Of a stretch of 64,000 bases of DNA, positions 62,898 through 64,000 are shown piece by piece; the first letter of the stretch is position 1, and each line of letters opens with the position of its first letter. The stretch comes from JALSRK01 sp964461995 (lineage in GTDB: Bacteria; Acidobacteriota; Terriglobia; Bryobacterales; Bryobacteraceae). The notes under the pieces were generated by a model, which saw only the letters and a program-made list of their open reading frames with translations, made no database searches and was not told where the DNA came from. The translations under genes and the position numbers were made by a program. The stretch covers positions 27,757-91,756 of the forward strand of contig CAYWXL010000012.1 in NCBI GenBank assembly GCA_964461995.1. Reading direction: 5' to 3'.

Positions 62898-64000
62898 ATG
62901 ACAACAAGATCCATCCTGGTTCTCGGAGCTTTCTGCCTCGCTCCGTGGGCTATGGCGCAGCCGCCGCGCGGCGCTGGGCCAGAGCAGGCCCGGCTGAAAG
63001 CGCGCTTCGAGGCCACCGGCCTGAAGCCGGGCGTTCCGTTCCCGGAAGTCAGCATCTACGACGAAGAGGGCAAGCCGTTCCACACCCGCAGCCTGAAGGG
63101 CAAGTACACGGTGATCGTGAACGGCTGCCTCACTTGACCGCCCTTCCGTAGCAAGGTCCCCAGGTTGGAGACCGTGTTTCGCGACTACGCTCCGAAGGGC
63201 GTGCAGTTCTACTACGTCTACAAAGCGCTGGCGCATCCGGAGTTGCACGGCTACGTGGGGCCTGTCACGCTCGAAGAACGGCTGATGCACATCCGCGAGG
63301 CGAAGCGGACGCTGGGCACGAAGATCCCATGGCTGTGCGACAACATGAACAACGATCTGAAGCACGCCACCGGGGACGCGAACAACTCCGAGTTCGTCCT
63401 CGACCCGGAAGGCAAGATCGTCGTGATGCGGCTGTGGAGCGATCCGGACGCGCTGCGCAAGGATCTGGAACGGCTGGTGGGTCCGGTCGAGAATCCGACC
63501 ACCGTGGCGGACCTCGACCTGAAGGTGGAGCCGCCGCCGAAGACCGCGCCCACCGGCGTCGTCCCCCGCCTGCGGATCACCGAGCCGATGCGGCCGCTCA
63601 GGGCCGAGCCGCTGCCGAGCAAACACCCCTTCTACGTCAAGCTCCGGGCCGAAGCGGACCGGGCGCTGCTGGGCGGCGGCAAGGGCAGGATGTACCTGGG
63701 CTTCCACCTGGATCCGCTGTACGGAGTGCACTGGAACAACCGCGTGGCGCCGGTGCGCTACGAGTTCTCATTGCCGCAAGGCATCCGGATCGAGCCGGCC
63801 GAAGGGGAGGGGCCGAAGGTGGAGCAGGAAGCCGACGCCGATCCGCGCGAGTTTCTGCTCGAGGTCGATCGCGGCGACTCCACCGAGCCGGTGACCGTAG
63901 CGTTCCACTACTTCGCCTGCGACGAGAAGATGTGCATTCCGGTCTCGCAGAAGTACCGGATCCAATGGGAAGTGGATCGCGACGGCGGCCGGGCGCGGCG
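62898..64000 (+). CDS. exported selenoprotein: thioredoxin-fold domain with C-x-x-U motif plus DsbD-N-like segment (3' end beyond window)
   Basis: ATG 62898 follows a GGGAGGG ribosome site and encodes a signal peptide (RSILVLGAFCLAPWAMAQ). After LKGKYTVIVNGCLT an in-frame TGA (63135-63137) occurs at codon 80. The same frame then stays open for 860 bp to the window end and reads PPFRSKVPRLETVF, IREAKRTLGTKIPWLCDN and NNSEFVLDPEGKIVVMRLW, a redoxin-like fold. With Sec at 80 the active site is C77-L-T-U80-P-P-F, recalling the T-U-P-P-F of deiodinase-like proteins. Near the end FACDEKMCIPV (Cys341, Cys346) resembles the DsbD N-terminal dicysteine. A bacterial SECIS-like hairpin follows the TGA. 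Stopping at the TGA would remove most of the fold. Confidence 0.85.
63152..63176 (+). promoter_or_regulatory. bacterial SECIS-like hairpin
   Basis: GGTC (63155-63158) pairs with GACC (63170-63173). After one C-A mismatch, CCA (63160-63162) pairs with TGG (63166-63168), leaving the loop GGT (63163-63165). Two further outer pairs flank an A-G mismatch. The apical loop begins 26 nt after the TGA and has G at its first positions, within the known limits for bacterial SECIS elements. Confidence 0.75.

Noticed and set aside
62898..63137. A complete 79-residue protein ending at TGA 63137, or a pseudogene
   Set aside because: The same frame continues for 860 bp without another stop, with coherent redoxin-like sequence, the TGA sits at a redox position after CLT, and a SECIS-like hairpin follows. 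A random nonsense mutation would not explain the hairpin and motif together.

Overview
This is about 64 kb of GC-rich bacterial chromosome from a Gram-negative organism. It most resembles an acidobacterium of the Bryobacterales/Solibacter type, probably a metagenome-derived scaffold. The evidence is a single-chain LptF-LptG exporter, a long TonB-dependent receptor with an N-terminal carboxypeptidase-like domain and the LPLNGRNY plug motif, an FG-GAP/UnbV lipoprotein beside TPR lipoproteins, a BamA-like/SurA-like/TamB operon, and choice-of-anchor-D surface proteins. The assignment is inferred from gene content, not from a marker gene. A run of 100 Ns (20947-21046) marks a scaffold join. Both sides carry the same 55 bp, so the gap is artificial.

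Layout. 1-12.2 kb: folP; a TPR lipoprotein with a CPBP-type membrane protease; an AhpD-like protein; a uroporphyrinogen-III methyltransferase fused to a second methyltransferase; LptFG; two exported TldD/TldE-like proteins. 12.2-20.2 kb: a NarL-type regulator divergent from a CpaE-like ATPase; the pyrR-pyrB-pyrC operon; an orphan winged-helix protein; homoserine dehydrogenase with an exported methyltransferase. 20.2-25.3 kb: a surface-polysaccharide operon (Wzt-like ATPase, methyltransferase with coiled coil, two-domain glycosyltransferase). 25.4-31.1 kb: tRNA-Met, parB-parA with two parS sites, rsmG-mnmG, purD, tRNA-Arg. 31.1-33.8 kb: icd and mdh. 33.8-45.2 kb: surface and nutrient-uptake genes. 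45.2-58.4 kb: a ThiF/MoeB-like enzyme, BamA-like/SurA-like/TamB, pcm, a DUF2103-like protein, ubiE/menG, aroB, nadB.

The most interesting part is 58.4-64.0 kb, which looks like a thiol/sulfur redox island. A Cys-rich HTH/receiver regulator is followed by a DsrC-like carrier, a DsrM-like cytochrome b and a DsrK-like iron-sulfur protein, with no dsrAB in view. The DsrC-like protein lacks the usual second redox cysteine (Tyr93). Downstream on the other strand an exported thioredoxin-fold gene has an in-frame TGA inside a C-x-x-U-P motif, followed by a well-formed SECIS-like hairpin. I read it as a selenoprotein, with a C-terminal DsbD-N-like dicysteine segment, running off the window.

Several genes (mnmG, purD, hom, aroB, pcm, the tldD-like gene) have a -10-like hexamer only 7-9 nt before the start codon and no Shine-Dalgarno sequence, and three divergent pairs share overlapping -10 elements. 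Leaderless transcription from compact bidirectional promoters is the simplest reading.
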